Source: an uncultured Paraglaciecola sp. (GTDB taxonomy: Bacteria > Pseudomonadota > Gammaproteobacteria > Enterobacterales > Alteromonadaceae). Taken from it: a DNA stretch of 6,408 bases. The stretch covers positions 1 through 6,408 of the forward strand of contig CAJQKX010000620.1 in the NCBI GenBank assembly GCA_905479025.1, written 5' to 3'. The translations under genes were made by a program, and so were the position numbers. Positions 1 to 6,407 of the stretch are shown in pieces (positions within the stretch are counted from its first letter, which is position 1; the number at the start of each line of letters is the position of its first letter). The notes beneath the pieces were generated by a model that saw only the letters and a list, made by a program, of their open reading frames with translations, searched no databases and was not told the DNA's origin.

Positions 1-573
1 ACTTGAGAGAGGCTCTGGCAGAAATTGCTCAAGCTCTTCAGGCTCTATTCTCATATTCTGTATATCGAGAGGAACGTCGATCCAGACCGGGCCTTTTCGC
101 CCATGTTGCGATAAATATATTGCCTTGTTTAACTCGTAAACAACTTTACTAGGATCATCGATCATTACTGCATACTTTGTAATAGGCTCAACAATCGGGA
201 TAATATCAGCTTCTTGCTGCCCAAATGTTCTAAGCGGAATTCCAGTGTGTCTTGTAGTTTCAGCTAATGTATTCTGGCCTGAAACAAATACACACGGCAC
301 TCCATCTTGCCAAGCATTTAGAACACCTGTAACCGCATTTGTTCCAGCACAACCTGTAGATACTAGACATGCACCAAGTCGGTCATTATTTTGAGAATAG
401 GCAACGGCAGCATATGCAGCTGCTTGCTCATGATGCACAGCAACCCCCACGATCTCTTTATGCTTGGCCACCCCATCTGCTAAAAACAACGCTCCACGCC
501 CAGTTACCATAAATATATGGCCGACACCTGCCTCATATAATCTATTAAATATGTAGTCTGCTACTCTAACCAT
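1..573 (-). CDS. Thiamine-pyrophosphate-dependent enzyme, acetolactate synthase-like, N-terminal part (partial)
   Basis: My reverse-strand translation gives 191 residues from an ATG at 573-571 and runs open off the left edge. Family members are usually about 550-600 residues, so roughly the first third is here: the whole pyrimidine-binding (PYR) domain and the beginning of the linker to the central domain. Residues 47-52 read HHEQAA; E49 is the conserved glutamate that activates the TPP aminopyrimidine ring. The stretch STGCAGTNAVTGV at 72-84 matches the SGPGATNxVTG loop of acetolactate synthases but with C and A where that loop usually has P and G. GPVWIDVPLDIQ at 161-172 is the usual end of the domain. 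A TGA lies two codons upstream, which fixes the start, although no good Shine-Dalgarno is visible. Relatives either ligate pyruvate-derived two-carbon units to carbonyls (acetolactate synthase, YerE in yersiniose synthesis) or decarboxylate 2-oxoacids. The substrate here is unknown; the gene context suggests an aldehyde or keto-sugar. It follows the dehydratase gene by 53 bp, probably in one operon. Confidence 0.88.
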   Translation of the reverse strand, partial: MVRVADYIFNRLYEAGVGHIFMVTGRGALFLADGVAKHKEIVGVAVHHEQAAAYAAVAYSQNNDRLGACLVSTGCAGTNAVTGVLNAWQDGVPCVFVSGQNTLAETTRHTGIPLRTFGQQEADIIPIVEPITKYAVMIDDPSKVVYELNKAIYLSQHGRKGPVWIDVPLDIQNMRIEPEELEQFLPEPLSS

Positions 574-626
574 GTTTCAGAAACTATATATCATAAAGAA
601 AAAAATTATCACTACTGATGCAAGGG

Positions 627-1103
627 TCATTTTTTACTCGGCTTAAAATTCTCAAGCACATCTGGCAACGTAATTAAAAAGTCTGCGCTACAAGCTATTT
701 CATCACCTACAAAGCTTTCCGCAGATCCTTTAGCTATACCACGTTTAAATGAGTCTAATGTTGCCTTTATTTCTAATCGCTCACCAGGAATGACTTTTCT
801 CTTGAAATTAGCATTATTAATACTAACAAAGTTAGTTTTCATGCCTTTATAGGGCTCCATACACAGAAATGTCATGATAAATGTTTGAACAAGGCACTCG
901 ATCTGGATGTGCCCAGGAACATTCGGATCACCTTCAAAGTGAGCAGGGAAAAACCACTCATTATATGTAAAGTTCTTAAGCCCTCTCGCACTTTTACCGG
1001 GATCCACATCAAAAATACTATCAACAAACAATTGAGGATAGCGGTTTTGCTGGCATTCTTGTATACCTTTAATATCGAAAGATAATAGTTCTGAATTACT
1101 CAT
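627..1103 (-). CDS. FabZ-like hotdog-fold 3-hydroxyacyl-ACP dehydratase
   Basis: A complete 158-residue protein of FabZ-like length. The FabZ landmarks are in order: NRYPQLFVD at 20-28 (FabZ: HRYPFLLVD), FFPAHFEGDPNVPGHIQIE at 51-69, and FKRKVIPGERLEIKA at 100-114 (FabZ: FRRPVxPGDxL). The putative catalytic pair is H55 and E69; their 14-residue spacing equals that of the His/Glu pair in characterised FabZ enzymes. The usual GHFP is AHFE here, so this is a divergent member and not a housekeeping FabZ. The expected role is dehydration of a beta-hydroxyacyl chain carried on an ACP, in the cytoplasm. The start ATG is preceded by TAAGGTAGGA, which overlaps the ACP stop codon, so the two genes are only 11 bp apart and probably translated together. 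The likely partner is the adjacent dedicated ACP. A non-dehydratase hotdog activity cannot be excluded. Confidence 0.85.
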   Translation of the reverse strand: MSNSELLSFDIKGIQECQQNRYPQLFVDSIFDVDPGKSARGLKNFTYNEWFFPAHFEGDPNVPGHIQIECLVQTFIMTFLCMEPYKGMKTNFVSINNANFKRKVIPGERLEIKATLDSFKRGIAKGSAESFVGDEIACSADFLITLPDVLENFKPSKK

Positions 1104-1114
1104 AAATTCCTACC

Positions 1115-1357
1115 TTATAAATCCATAATAACTTCATACTTTAAAAGTATATTTTTACCTTCTTCGTAACTTGAAAAATCGACTATATCATCAATATCAA
1201 GCTCCACTTCAAATTCATCTTCGAGCTCAGCCATTAACTGCATATGACCTACGCTATCCCAATCAATTATATCCTGATATTTCAGGCCTTTCAGTTTATC
1301 TTCCTCTATATTAAAACTCTCCATAAAAGCTTTATTATATTTCTCTATATTTGTCAT
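1115..1357 (-). CDS. Dedicated acyl carrier protein
   Basis: A small acidic protein of 80 residues from the ATG at 1357-1355. An in-frame TTG two codons upstream (1363) is possible but sits only about 2 nt from the AAGGAA ribosome binding site, whereas the ATG has a normal 7-nt spacing, so I prefer the ATG. The carrier motif is WDSVGHMQLMAELEDEF; the serine (residue 35 from this ATG) would carry 4'-phosphopantetheine. The usual motif is DSL, here DSV. The acidic helix after it (ELEDEFEVELDIDDI) is the usual docking surface for partner enzymes. It is sandwiched between luxC-like and fabZ-like genes, so it probably holds the acyl intermediate for both. Its 5' end lies inside a tandem duplication covering the luxC-ACP junction. 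Family assignment is firm; the cargo is unknown. Confidence 0.92.
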   Translation of the reverse strand: MTNIEKYNKAFMESFNIEEDKLKGLKYQDIIDWDSVGHMQLMAELEDEFEVELDIDDIVDFSSYEEGKNILLKYEVIMDL

Positions 1358-1507
1358 AAGCAACTTCCTTAATTACGATGATTTAATTTTTAAATTTAGA
1401 CTACTCAATTGGAGCTGCTCTATTATATTTCTCATATTTTTTATAAGCAACTTTTTTAGTTACGATGATTTAATTTTTAAATTTAGACTACTCAATTGAA
1501 ACTACTC
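1333..1507. repeat. Tandem direct duplication of the luxC-ACP junction (copies 1333-1420 and 1421-1507)
   Basis: Two abutting copies of 88 and 87 bp align with about eight mismatches and one single-base gap. A core of 39 nt (1373-1411 and 1460-1498) is identical. Read on the minus strand, each unit holds the last codons and stop of the luxC-like gene, an AT-rich spacer, a ribosome binding site and the first codons of the ACP gene. The copy at 1421-1507 supplies the actual luxC C-terminus (RVVSIE, stop) but its ribosome binding site reads AAAAAA and its ACP start codon is ATA. The copy at 1333-1420 retains a relic luxC end (reading RAAPIE, stop) and the working ACP start. This explains most of the 130-bp gap between the two genes. 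Confidence 0.9.
1365..1370 (-). promoter_or_regulatory. Ribosome binding site of the ACP gene
   Basis: On the minus strand this reads AAGGAA, 7 nt before the ATG at 1357-1355. It decides between that ATG and the upstream TTG. In the decayed duplicate copy the same place reads AAAAAA, which supports the view that only this copy is functional. Confidence 0.7.
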
Positions 1508-2702
1508 TTGACATATGGCGGATCAAATCATACCCGTCCCAAATCAAGCCAAACTCTGATGCCCTACCACAAGGCACAATACGATCTAGCCCTACTATTC
1601 CTTTGCCAGCAAAAAAACTAACTAGTTCATCCCTTTTGAAACCAATATATGTTAGCGTCTGGAACTTTCTTGAAACAAAATTTAACAGCTTATCAGGCGC
1701 TTGATTAGAATATTCAAAGTAACTGCCTCCAGCACATGTCCGTTCGGTCACATCAGAATAAAGGCTCTTCAATTCAATTCGATTAATAAGATTATCAGAA
1801 GCGATTGGCAAGGATACACCATCATAATCCAGAGCGGCATTACACGATGCAGAATATTTATTTACTGCCGTCATCAACTGTATAGCATATTTTTTTTCCA
1901 GTAGTGCTTCATGTAAAGATTTCCAAAAAATTTCTTTTGCTTTCAGAATATCTTTAGAACCTCCAACCCAATAAATAAGACGCGGCGCTGAACATGCATT
2001 TTGATCGAATAAATACGTGTCGTTATAGAAATCAAATGCAATTTTTTTCTTGTCTTGAATGGTTAAATACTCTGCAGCTTTAATTATGCAAAATGAATAT
2101 CTATCAGCAAATGTTATATCAAAGGAGCGGGGAGGGAGTGGTGATTTTCGTATTTCTTCAATTGTATTATCACCCCCCCAAACAACTCTTACATCACATA
2201 AATTAGAAAAAAAATTATTGATTTCAGAGTCATGCTCATATCTTACTATTGAAATATACCTCTTCAACTCTTTGAACTCCAACCTATCCAGAAGTTTGCA
2301 AATAGCATTGCTAACAATATCAGTTTGAGGAAAACTCTTAGACGAAACTCGAACTACACAAGCATTACCTGACAAAAGCCCCGCTAACAAACTATAAGCA
2401 AAATTAATTGGAACGTTTGATGGAGCAATATGAAAACTAACACCGCGACCAACATTAGATTTCAAGTCCAAATAAGACCTTCTTAGCCTAGTTATACTCG
2501 ATTTACGGACATAAAAACCAAAGGTTATTATTTCAGGGAAATCTCGTCCTTGTGGATGCTTAATCAATAATCCAGAAAGCTTATCCAAAAACGTGATTAC
2601 AGTATCTTCAAACGGAGCTAAAGGCTTGAGAAAGGGCATTTCGCTAAATTTGTCATTACCCGCCAAAAGCTGAAATTTAAAATTTGGATGCATATGTATC
2701 AC
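1488..2702 (-). CDS. LuxC-family acyl-CoA / acyl-protein thioester reductase
   Basis: A complete 404-residue protein, somewhat shorter than the roughly 480 residues of bioluminescence LuxC. The family reduces an acyl thioester to the aldehyde with NADPH through a cysteine thioester. Visible features are HIAPSNVPINFAYSLLAG at 91-108 (nucleotide-binding segment of the aldehyde dehydrogenase-like fold), VVWGGDNTI at 173-181, FDQNACSAP at 232-240 with C237 as the expected nucleophile, and the C-terminal signature LDRIVPCGRASEFGLIWDG at 372-390. The start is GTG at 2702, chosen because AGGGG lies 5 nt upstream; an ATG three codons later is a less well-placed alternative. The gene overlaps luxE by 26 nt, which suggests coupled translation and an enzyme complex as in lux systems. 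The natural acyl donor is likely LuxE or the downstream ACP; this is inference. A run of seven G residues lies in codons 175-178. Confidence 0.93.
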   Translation of the reverse strand: MIHMHPNFKFQLLAGNDKFSEMPFLKPLAPFEDTVITFLDKLSGLLIKHPQGRDFPEIITFGFYVRKSSITRLRRSYLDLKSNVGRGVSFHIAPSNVPINFAYSLLAGLLSGNACVVRVSSKSFPQTDIVSNAICKLLDRLEFKELKRYISIVRYEHDSEINNFFSNLCDVRVVWGGDNTIEEIRKSPLPPRSFDITFADRYSFCIIKAAEYLTIQDKKKIAFDFYNDTYLFDQNACSAPRLIYWVGGSKDILKAKEIFWKSLHEALLEKKYAIQLMTAVNKYSASCNAALDYDGVSLPIASDNLINRIELKSLYSDVTERTCAGGSYFEYSNQAPDKLLNFVSRKFQTLTYIGFKRDELVSFFAGKGIVGLDRIVPCGRASEFGLIWDGYDLIRHMSRVVSIE

Positions 2703-3759
2703 TACAACCCCTAATCTCGGCTTTTTGTAAACGGCCCGTTACTTTAAAGAATTTACCCTTGCGACCACATGGGCAACAATCCTGACCCAGCAAAACACCT
2801 TTGTCTTCAGTTAATAAAGAATGGCCAGGGTATGACTCAGGAATTACTGACAAGACTTGTATAATTCCCTCCTCACCAATATCTGCAACAGAGAAATCAA
2901 AGGCTCTCCGAATGACGACATCACTAAAACTGCTGGCATGTAAATGTCCGTGTTCACACTCCATGTAAACAGAGCCGGTTTGCTCTACCATTCCATAGTA
3001 ATCAAATATTTTTTCTATACCACATACACTCTGAATTTTTTCTTTAAAATCTTTTTGTGAGACCGATTCATCCTCTAGTTTTTTCCAACCACCACCATGA
3101 ATTAGCGTCCCTTTAGATAAGTCTAAGAAAAGATCACTTTCTTTCAATAATTTATAAAAATGCTGCCAAATCATGAAGGTAAACCCAAATACTAATATTT
3201 CTTTACCTTTATGTTTATCTAAAAATAATTCAAGCGCTTCTAAATCGAGTTCCATATTCTCATTTAAGGCAAAAACTTTATCACGCCCAAAAAGTGAAAA
3301 CCCTAGTATGCCCGCCCCTCGAGCAGAAAACATAGAACGATCCTTTAGAACAGATGAGCTATCTATAATTATCATTGGAAGTCGGGAGCTACCAATATAG
3401 GATTCAACTATTTTTGCTAAAACCTTTGTTTGTAATGTTGCGGTGCTTCTGTCTAGATATATCTTTGAAACTTGTTGGCCGGAAGTACCCGATGAAGTCA
3501 TTGTCTTTATGATTTCACCTTTCTCAACACTCATTAAATCGTATTGCTTAAAAAGTGTCACGGGTAAAAAAGGAATGTTATGGTAGTCAGAAATTCTCTC
3601 AACATTGAAATTCATTGCATCAAGCAATTTTTTATAACTGTTACAGGTTTTATAATGCTGCAAAGAAAGCAATCTAAGACGGTCTGTTAAAAATTCAGAC
3701 TTAGCAGTAGCATCTAAACCAAAAACCGGTTTAGTTAAAAAACAATGGTCATTCAACAA
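2677..3759 (-). CDS. LuxE/PaaK-family acyl-protein synthetase (acyl-adenylating)
   Basis: A complete 360-residue protein, the usual length for LuxE. The family activates a carboxylic acid with ATP as acyl-AMP and passes the acyl group through an enzyme cysteine to a partner reductase or carrier. MTSSGTSGQ at 87-95 is the Ser/Thr/Gly-rich ATP-binding loop; HGGGWKKLE at 221-229 and FDYYGMVEQTGSVYMEC at 252-268 are typical of LuxE. The C-terminus has CCPCGRKGKFFKVTGRLQ at 328-345 and RGCSDT at 350-355; C352, nine residues from the end, sits where bioluminescence LuxE has its acyl-transfer cysteine. No ATG gives a full-length protein: the start is TTG at 3759 (or the TTG next to it), with a weak GTGAG 6 nt upstream and an in-frame TAA shortly before. 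The gene follows the ABC transporter gene after 104 bp and overlaps luxC. The acid it activates is unknown. Confidence 0.92.
   Translation of the reverse strand: MLNDHCFLTKPVFGLDATAKSEFLTDRLRLLSLQHYKTCNSYKKLLDAMNFNVERISDYHNIPFLPVTLFKQYDLMSVEKGEIIKTMTSSGTSGQQVSKIYLDRSTATLQTKVLAKIVESYIGSSRLPMIIIDSSSVLKDRSMFSARGAGILGFSLFGRDKVFALNENMELDLEALELFLDKHKGKEILVFGFTFMIWQHFYKLLKESDLFLDLSKGTLIHGGGWKKLEDESVSQKDFKEKIQSVCGIEKIFDYYGMVEQTGSVYMECEHGHLHASSFSDVVIRRAFDFSVADIGEEGIIQVLSVIPESYPGHSLLTEDKGVLLGQDCCPCGRKGKFFKVTGRLQKAEIRGCSDTYASKF
2708..2712 (-). promoter_or_regulatory. Ribosome binding site of the luxC-like gene
   Basis: AGGGG on the minus strand, inside the end of the luxE-like gene and 5 nt before the GTG at 2702-2700. 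The later in-frame ATG at 2693 would be 14 nt away, too far, so the site supports the GTG start. Confidence 0.55.
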
Positions 3760-3800
3760 AATGTACTCACTTTTTTATTATTTTGAAAATTTATGCAACC

Positions 3801-3859
3801 ATTTTAGTAAATCGAAGGGGCTATATGTTATGAATACTAGATTTATAATTTACTAAATT
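3801..3859. repeat. Imperfect AT-rich inverted repeat between the ABC transporter and luxE-like genes
   Basis: The arms at 3801-3812 and 3848-3859 pair at 11 of 12 positions across a 35-nt loop. The stem is almost entirely A-T and has no U-tract typical of a strong intrinsic terminator. It could be a weak attenuator, a regulator site or chance in AT-rich DNA. I see no convincing -35/-10 pair in this 104-bp gap. Confidence 0.3.
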
Positions 3860-3863
3860 TTAT

Positions 3864-5636
3864 TTATCGCTCAATCATATCTTTATAACTACCACTTCGC
3901 GCAATTTGTCCATCTTCCAACTCGACAATCTGTGTACAATTTTTAAGTGTAGTCAAACGATGAGCTACAATAATCACCGTGATCTCATCACCTAGATTTT
4001 CAATGGACTCCATCACCGCACGTTCGGTATCATTATCCAGTGCACTGGTGGCCTCATCAAACACAATTACATCAGCTTCTTTATATAGTGCACGGGCGAC
4101 GCCTATACGCTGGCGTTGCCCACCAGACAGTTGAACGCCTCGCTCACCCACTTCAGTATTGTATTGTTCGCCCCATGATTCAATGGTATCGGAAATCTGT
4201 GCTTTTTGGGCGGCTTGACGCACGTGTTCATGGTCTATTTGTTCTGTCGGTATACCGAAAGCAATATTCTCTGCAATACTTGTATCTGCTAAAAAAATGG
4301 ATTGTGGCACATGGGCAATATGCGCTTGCCAACCACGTTGGTTTAGCTCGGTAATGTTTACATCATCAATTGCCAAAGTGCCATTAGTAGGCTGCAACAG
4401 CCCCATAATAATGTCTAATAACGTGCTTTTGCCACAGCCGGTGTCGCCAATAAAACCAATACGACTACCTTTTTCGATGTTGAGACTAAGGCTAGGCTGC
4501 AATACCCAAGGTGTGTTTTGTGAGTATCTGAAAGCCAAGTTAGTTAAGGTAATATTGTGTTTAAAGAGTATGGGTGCAGGTAATGACTCTTCAGCATGAG
4601 CGGGTAATTTTTGGTTAAGTAGGTTTAGCGTCTCCTTTAAAATAGATTGGCTACCACGCAAGTTTGACAAACTAGCATAAGCTTGCTGCAGGACGGGTAG
4701 TAATCGTGCCGCTCCCAAAGCCAATGCACCTAGTATAGGTATTGAGTCGGTAATACCTGATGGACTAGTGGCTAGTGTATAGGCAACGCCAGCAATCAGA
4801 ACCATACCTAAGGATTCTATGCCATAACGGGGGAAACCACTGAGAATGATAATATTACCATGTGCACGCTTCAAGGGTAATTCTGAATTACGAAATATAT
4901 TACTATAGCTAGATTGAGTACCATCAATCAACACATCACGAATACCGCCCAAGCCTTCCTGTAAGGCTTTAATTACTTGATTTGATTCATGGTCAACACG
5001 TTTACTAGCGCGCTCTAAAGCTTTTTTGGTAGCAAAAATAACCACCCAATATATGGCCCCAAAACCCGCGAAAACGATAATCGCAATCATCGGATTAATA
5101 GTAAACAACGCAAATGCGATGAATGAAAGCATGAAAATGGAGCCGCATAAGTTGAGCACTGGTAAAAGCGTTTGTAACACCACACCATTTGCTTTGATCG
5201 AAATGCCAGCAATCACTTCACTACTATTGCGCGCCACATGCACGATATAAGGTTGATAGAGCGTACGATAATAAATACTGGTGGTAAAATCAGCACCAAT
5301 TGAGTGGCTAAGTCGTGTTTGTCCCCAGAGTAAAATGAAGCGCATCATGCCAGATAACAATGCGCCGACGCAAAAAGCGATAGTGAACGGTAATATTAGC
5401 TGCTCAGGCTCTGTTATGCTGAGCGCCTGGATAAATGGCTGCGCCAATGGATGAAGCATCACGCGATCTGGCGCGGTTAATGCCCCTAGAAAAGGCAACA
5501 CAGCACCTATACTAATCACCTCGGCGAGGGATGCCAGAATCACTACTACAAATAATAGCCCAAATTGCACTCGACGTCGCAGGTTAATATGCTGCCAAAG
5601 CCGGCGTAAAAGTTGGGGTATGGTTGGGTTAAGCAT
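3864..5636 (-). CDS. ABC exporter, PglK/MsbA-like lipid-linked oligosaccharide flippase
   Basis: A complete half-transporter with a membrane domain fused to an ATPase domain, 590 residues from the ATG at 5636. An ATG 13 codons upstream (5675) would give 603 residues, but it has no visible Shine-Dalgarno, while the 5636 start has AGTGGA about 8 nt before it and matches the usual N-terminus of the family. Hydrophobic segments near residues 26-50, 82-103, 155-178, 184-200, 262-288 and 298-318 give the expected six helices. The ATPase domain has Walker A GDTGCGKST (397-405), Q-loop VPQ (443-445), signature LSGGQ (503-507), Walker B VIVFDEA (523-529) with E528, and H-loop AHR (558-560). It should therefore be active. 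PglK relatives flip lipid-linked glycans across the inner membrane; the wzz neighbour fits this. Lipid or peptide export remains possible. The gene is richer in G+C than the lux-like genes downstream. Confidence 0.88.
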   Translation of the reverse strand: MLNPTIPQLLRRLWQHINLRRRVQFGLLFVVVILASLAEVISIGAVLPFLGALTAPDRVMLHPLAQPFIQALSITEPEQLILPFTIAFCVGALLSGMMRFILLWGQTRLSHSIGADFTTSIYYRTLYQPYIVHVARNSSEVIAGISIKANGVVLQTLLPVLNLCGSIFMLSFIAFALFTINPMIAIIVFAGFGAIYWVVIFATKKALERASKRVDHESNQVIKALQEGLGGIRDVLIDGTQSSYSNIFRNSELPLKRAHGNIIILSGFPRYGIESLGMVLIAGVAYTLATSPSGITDSIPILGALALGAARLLPVLQQAYASLSNLRGSQSILKETLNLLNQKLPAHAEESLPAPILFKHNITLTNLAFRYSQNTPWVLQPSLSLNIEKGSRIGFIGDTGCGKSTLLDIIMGLLQPTNGTLAIDDVNITELNQRGWQAHIAHVPQSIFLADTSIAENIAFGIPTEQIDHEHVRQAAQKAQISDTIESWGEQYNTEVGERGVQLSGGQRQRIGVARALYKEADVIVFDEATSALDNDTERAVMESIENLGDEITVIIVAHRLTTLKNCTQIVELEDGQIARSGSYKDMIER

Positions 5637-5903
5637 ATTAAGTTTCCACTCTAATAAAGATGAGGCTAACACCATTACTTGTAACTTTTGGGATTAAATG
5701 AACGTTCAAATGTACGTTGATGCACTTGGCTTGTGTGTTGGCCATCTTTTAAAATTATTCTGATCAAGAGAGCGCAACTTTTAGGCGCGAGAGAACAACA
5801 AAAATTTATGAGGTCTTAACTTACCCAGCATTGGAATCAGTAGCAATAATAGCCTTTATCAGATGTTAGCTTATTGTAAATTTAAGAATTAAAAACCAAA
5901 AAA
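5637..5903. other. Intergenic region upstream of the ABC transporter gene, no gene seen
   Basis: This stretch lies between the wzz stop and the preferred transporter start. No open reading frame with family resemblance and no RNA gene was recognised. It holds an 18-bp imperfect palindrome at 5701-5718. I looked for a JUMPstart/ops element (GGCGGTAGC) and for a clear terminator after wzz and found neither. A promoter for the transporter gene probably lies here, but I could not find a -35/-10 pair I would defend. Confidence 0.5.
5701..5718. promoter_or_regulatory. 18-bp imperfect palindrome, possible operator
   Basis: AACGTTCAAATGTACGTT pairs with itself at eight of nine positions (one mismatch at the sixth base). 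It lies 26 bp before the upstream possible start (5675) and 65 bp before the preferred start (5636) of the ABC transporter gene, a position that suits a regulator site. It is not a recognisable lux box. No regulator gene is present in the window to pair with it. Confidence 0.35.
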
Positions 5904-6407
5904 TTATGAAATCTTTTCACTGAAAGCATAATGCTTTATAAGAACTAATAAAATACTTAGCATCCCACCTAATAGCGCGATTAAGATAGTAATTAAAGAC
6001 CTTGCAGGCTCTGATTTTTTTTCCATTACCGCAGGAGGGTCAATGTAATCAAAAACGTAATATTGATTGGCTTCAATTAGGGTTAACTTTTTAGTTTCTT
6101 CTTGAAGGAGTTGAGCTATAACTTGCTTGATTTCAGATAAACCAGTTATTGAAATTTGTTGATTAAGATAGCTAACAGCCTTTTCTGACTCTGATTTATC
6201 TTTTTGTCTATAAAAAGCATTAACTTCATTAATTACTAACTCAACCCATTGCTTCGCAATAAATGGTGATTGATGTTTGATTGCTAGGGTGATAAAGCCA
6301 GATTTTTTATCTTCACTTAAACTTAAGTGTTCGGTTTTAAATACTTCAAAGCTTTCTTGAGCACTTGGTATCTGTTGCTGAGGATAAGAAAAGTCTCTAA
6401 TCCAAGT
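5904..6407 (-). CDS. Wzz-family polysaccharide chain-length regulator, C-terminal part (partial)
   Basis: My reverse-strand translation gives 167 residues, open at the right edge and ending ...HYAFSEKIS at a TAA (5906-5904). Wzz proteins are usually 320-380 residues with one membrane helix at each end and a helical periplasmic domain between. What is visible is the second half: the end of the membrane-proximal fold (SGFITLAIKHQSPFIAKQWV), a long polar helical stretch with many Q, E and K residues, then YVFDYIDPPAVMEKKSEPAR, the proline-rich segment that precedes the last helix, and finally the hydrophobic helix SLITILIALLGGMLSILLVL. The family sits in the inner membrane and sets the length of Wzy-polymerised O-antigen or related glycans. 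It is the first gene of the visible series and is separated from the transporter by more than 220 bp, so it may be transcribed separately. Confidence 0.9.
   Translation of the reverse strand, partial: TWIRDFSYPQQQIPSAQESFEVFKTEHLSLSEDKKSGFITLAIKHQSPFIAKQWVELVINEVNAFYRQKDKSESEKAVSYLNQQISITGLSEIKQVIAQLLQEETKKLTLIEANQYYVFDYIDPPAVMEKKSEPARSLITILIALLGGMLSILLVLIKHYAFSEKIS

Noticed and set aside
1373..1435. A 20-residue minus-strand ORF in the luxC-ACP gap, starting at the ATG at 1435
   Set aside because: It is created by the tandem duplication, has no ribosome binding site, and is made of relic luxC tail and spacer.
1488..3759. LuxE and LuxC families as a sign of a bioluminescence operon
   Set aside because: No luxA, luxB or luxD is present, the proteins are divergent (LuxC is about 75 residues short), and the neighbours are glycan and acyl-carrier genes.
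4040..4599. Plus-strand open frames opposite the ABC transporter, and similar ones at 885-1085, 1701-1904, 2059-2328, 3173-3400 and 5026-5250
   Set aside because: All are antisense to well-supported genes with clear motifs; their translations resemble no family and lack ribosome binding sites in the expected place.
5768..5793. GAGAGCGC ... CGCGAGAG arrangement that looks like a terminator hairpin
   Set aside because: The arms are mirror images, not reverse complements; only four GCGC bases could pair, and no U-tract follows.
5637..5903. JUMPstart/ops element expected upstream of some O-antigen operons
   Set aside because: No GGCGGTAGC-like sequence was found on either strand of the gap.
6015..6022. 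Run of eight T (A8 in the wzz coding strand) as a phase-variation tract
   Set aside because: The frame continues correctly into a normal Wzz C-terminus, and A8 runs are common in AT-rich lysine-coding stretches; nothing else supports switching.
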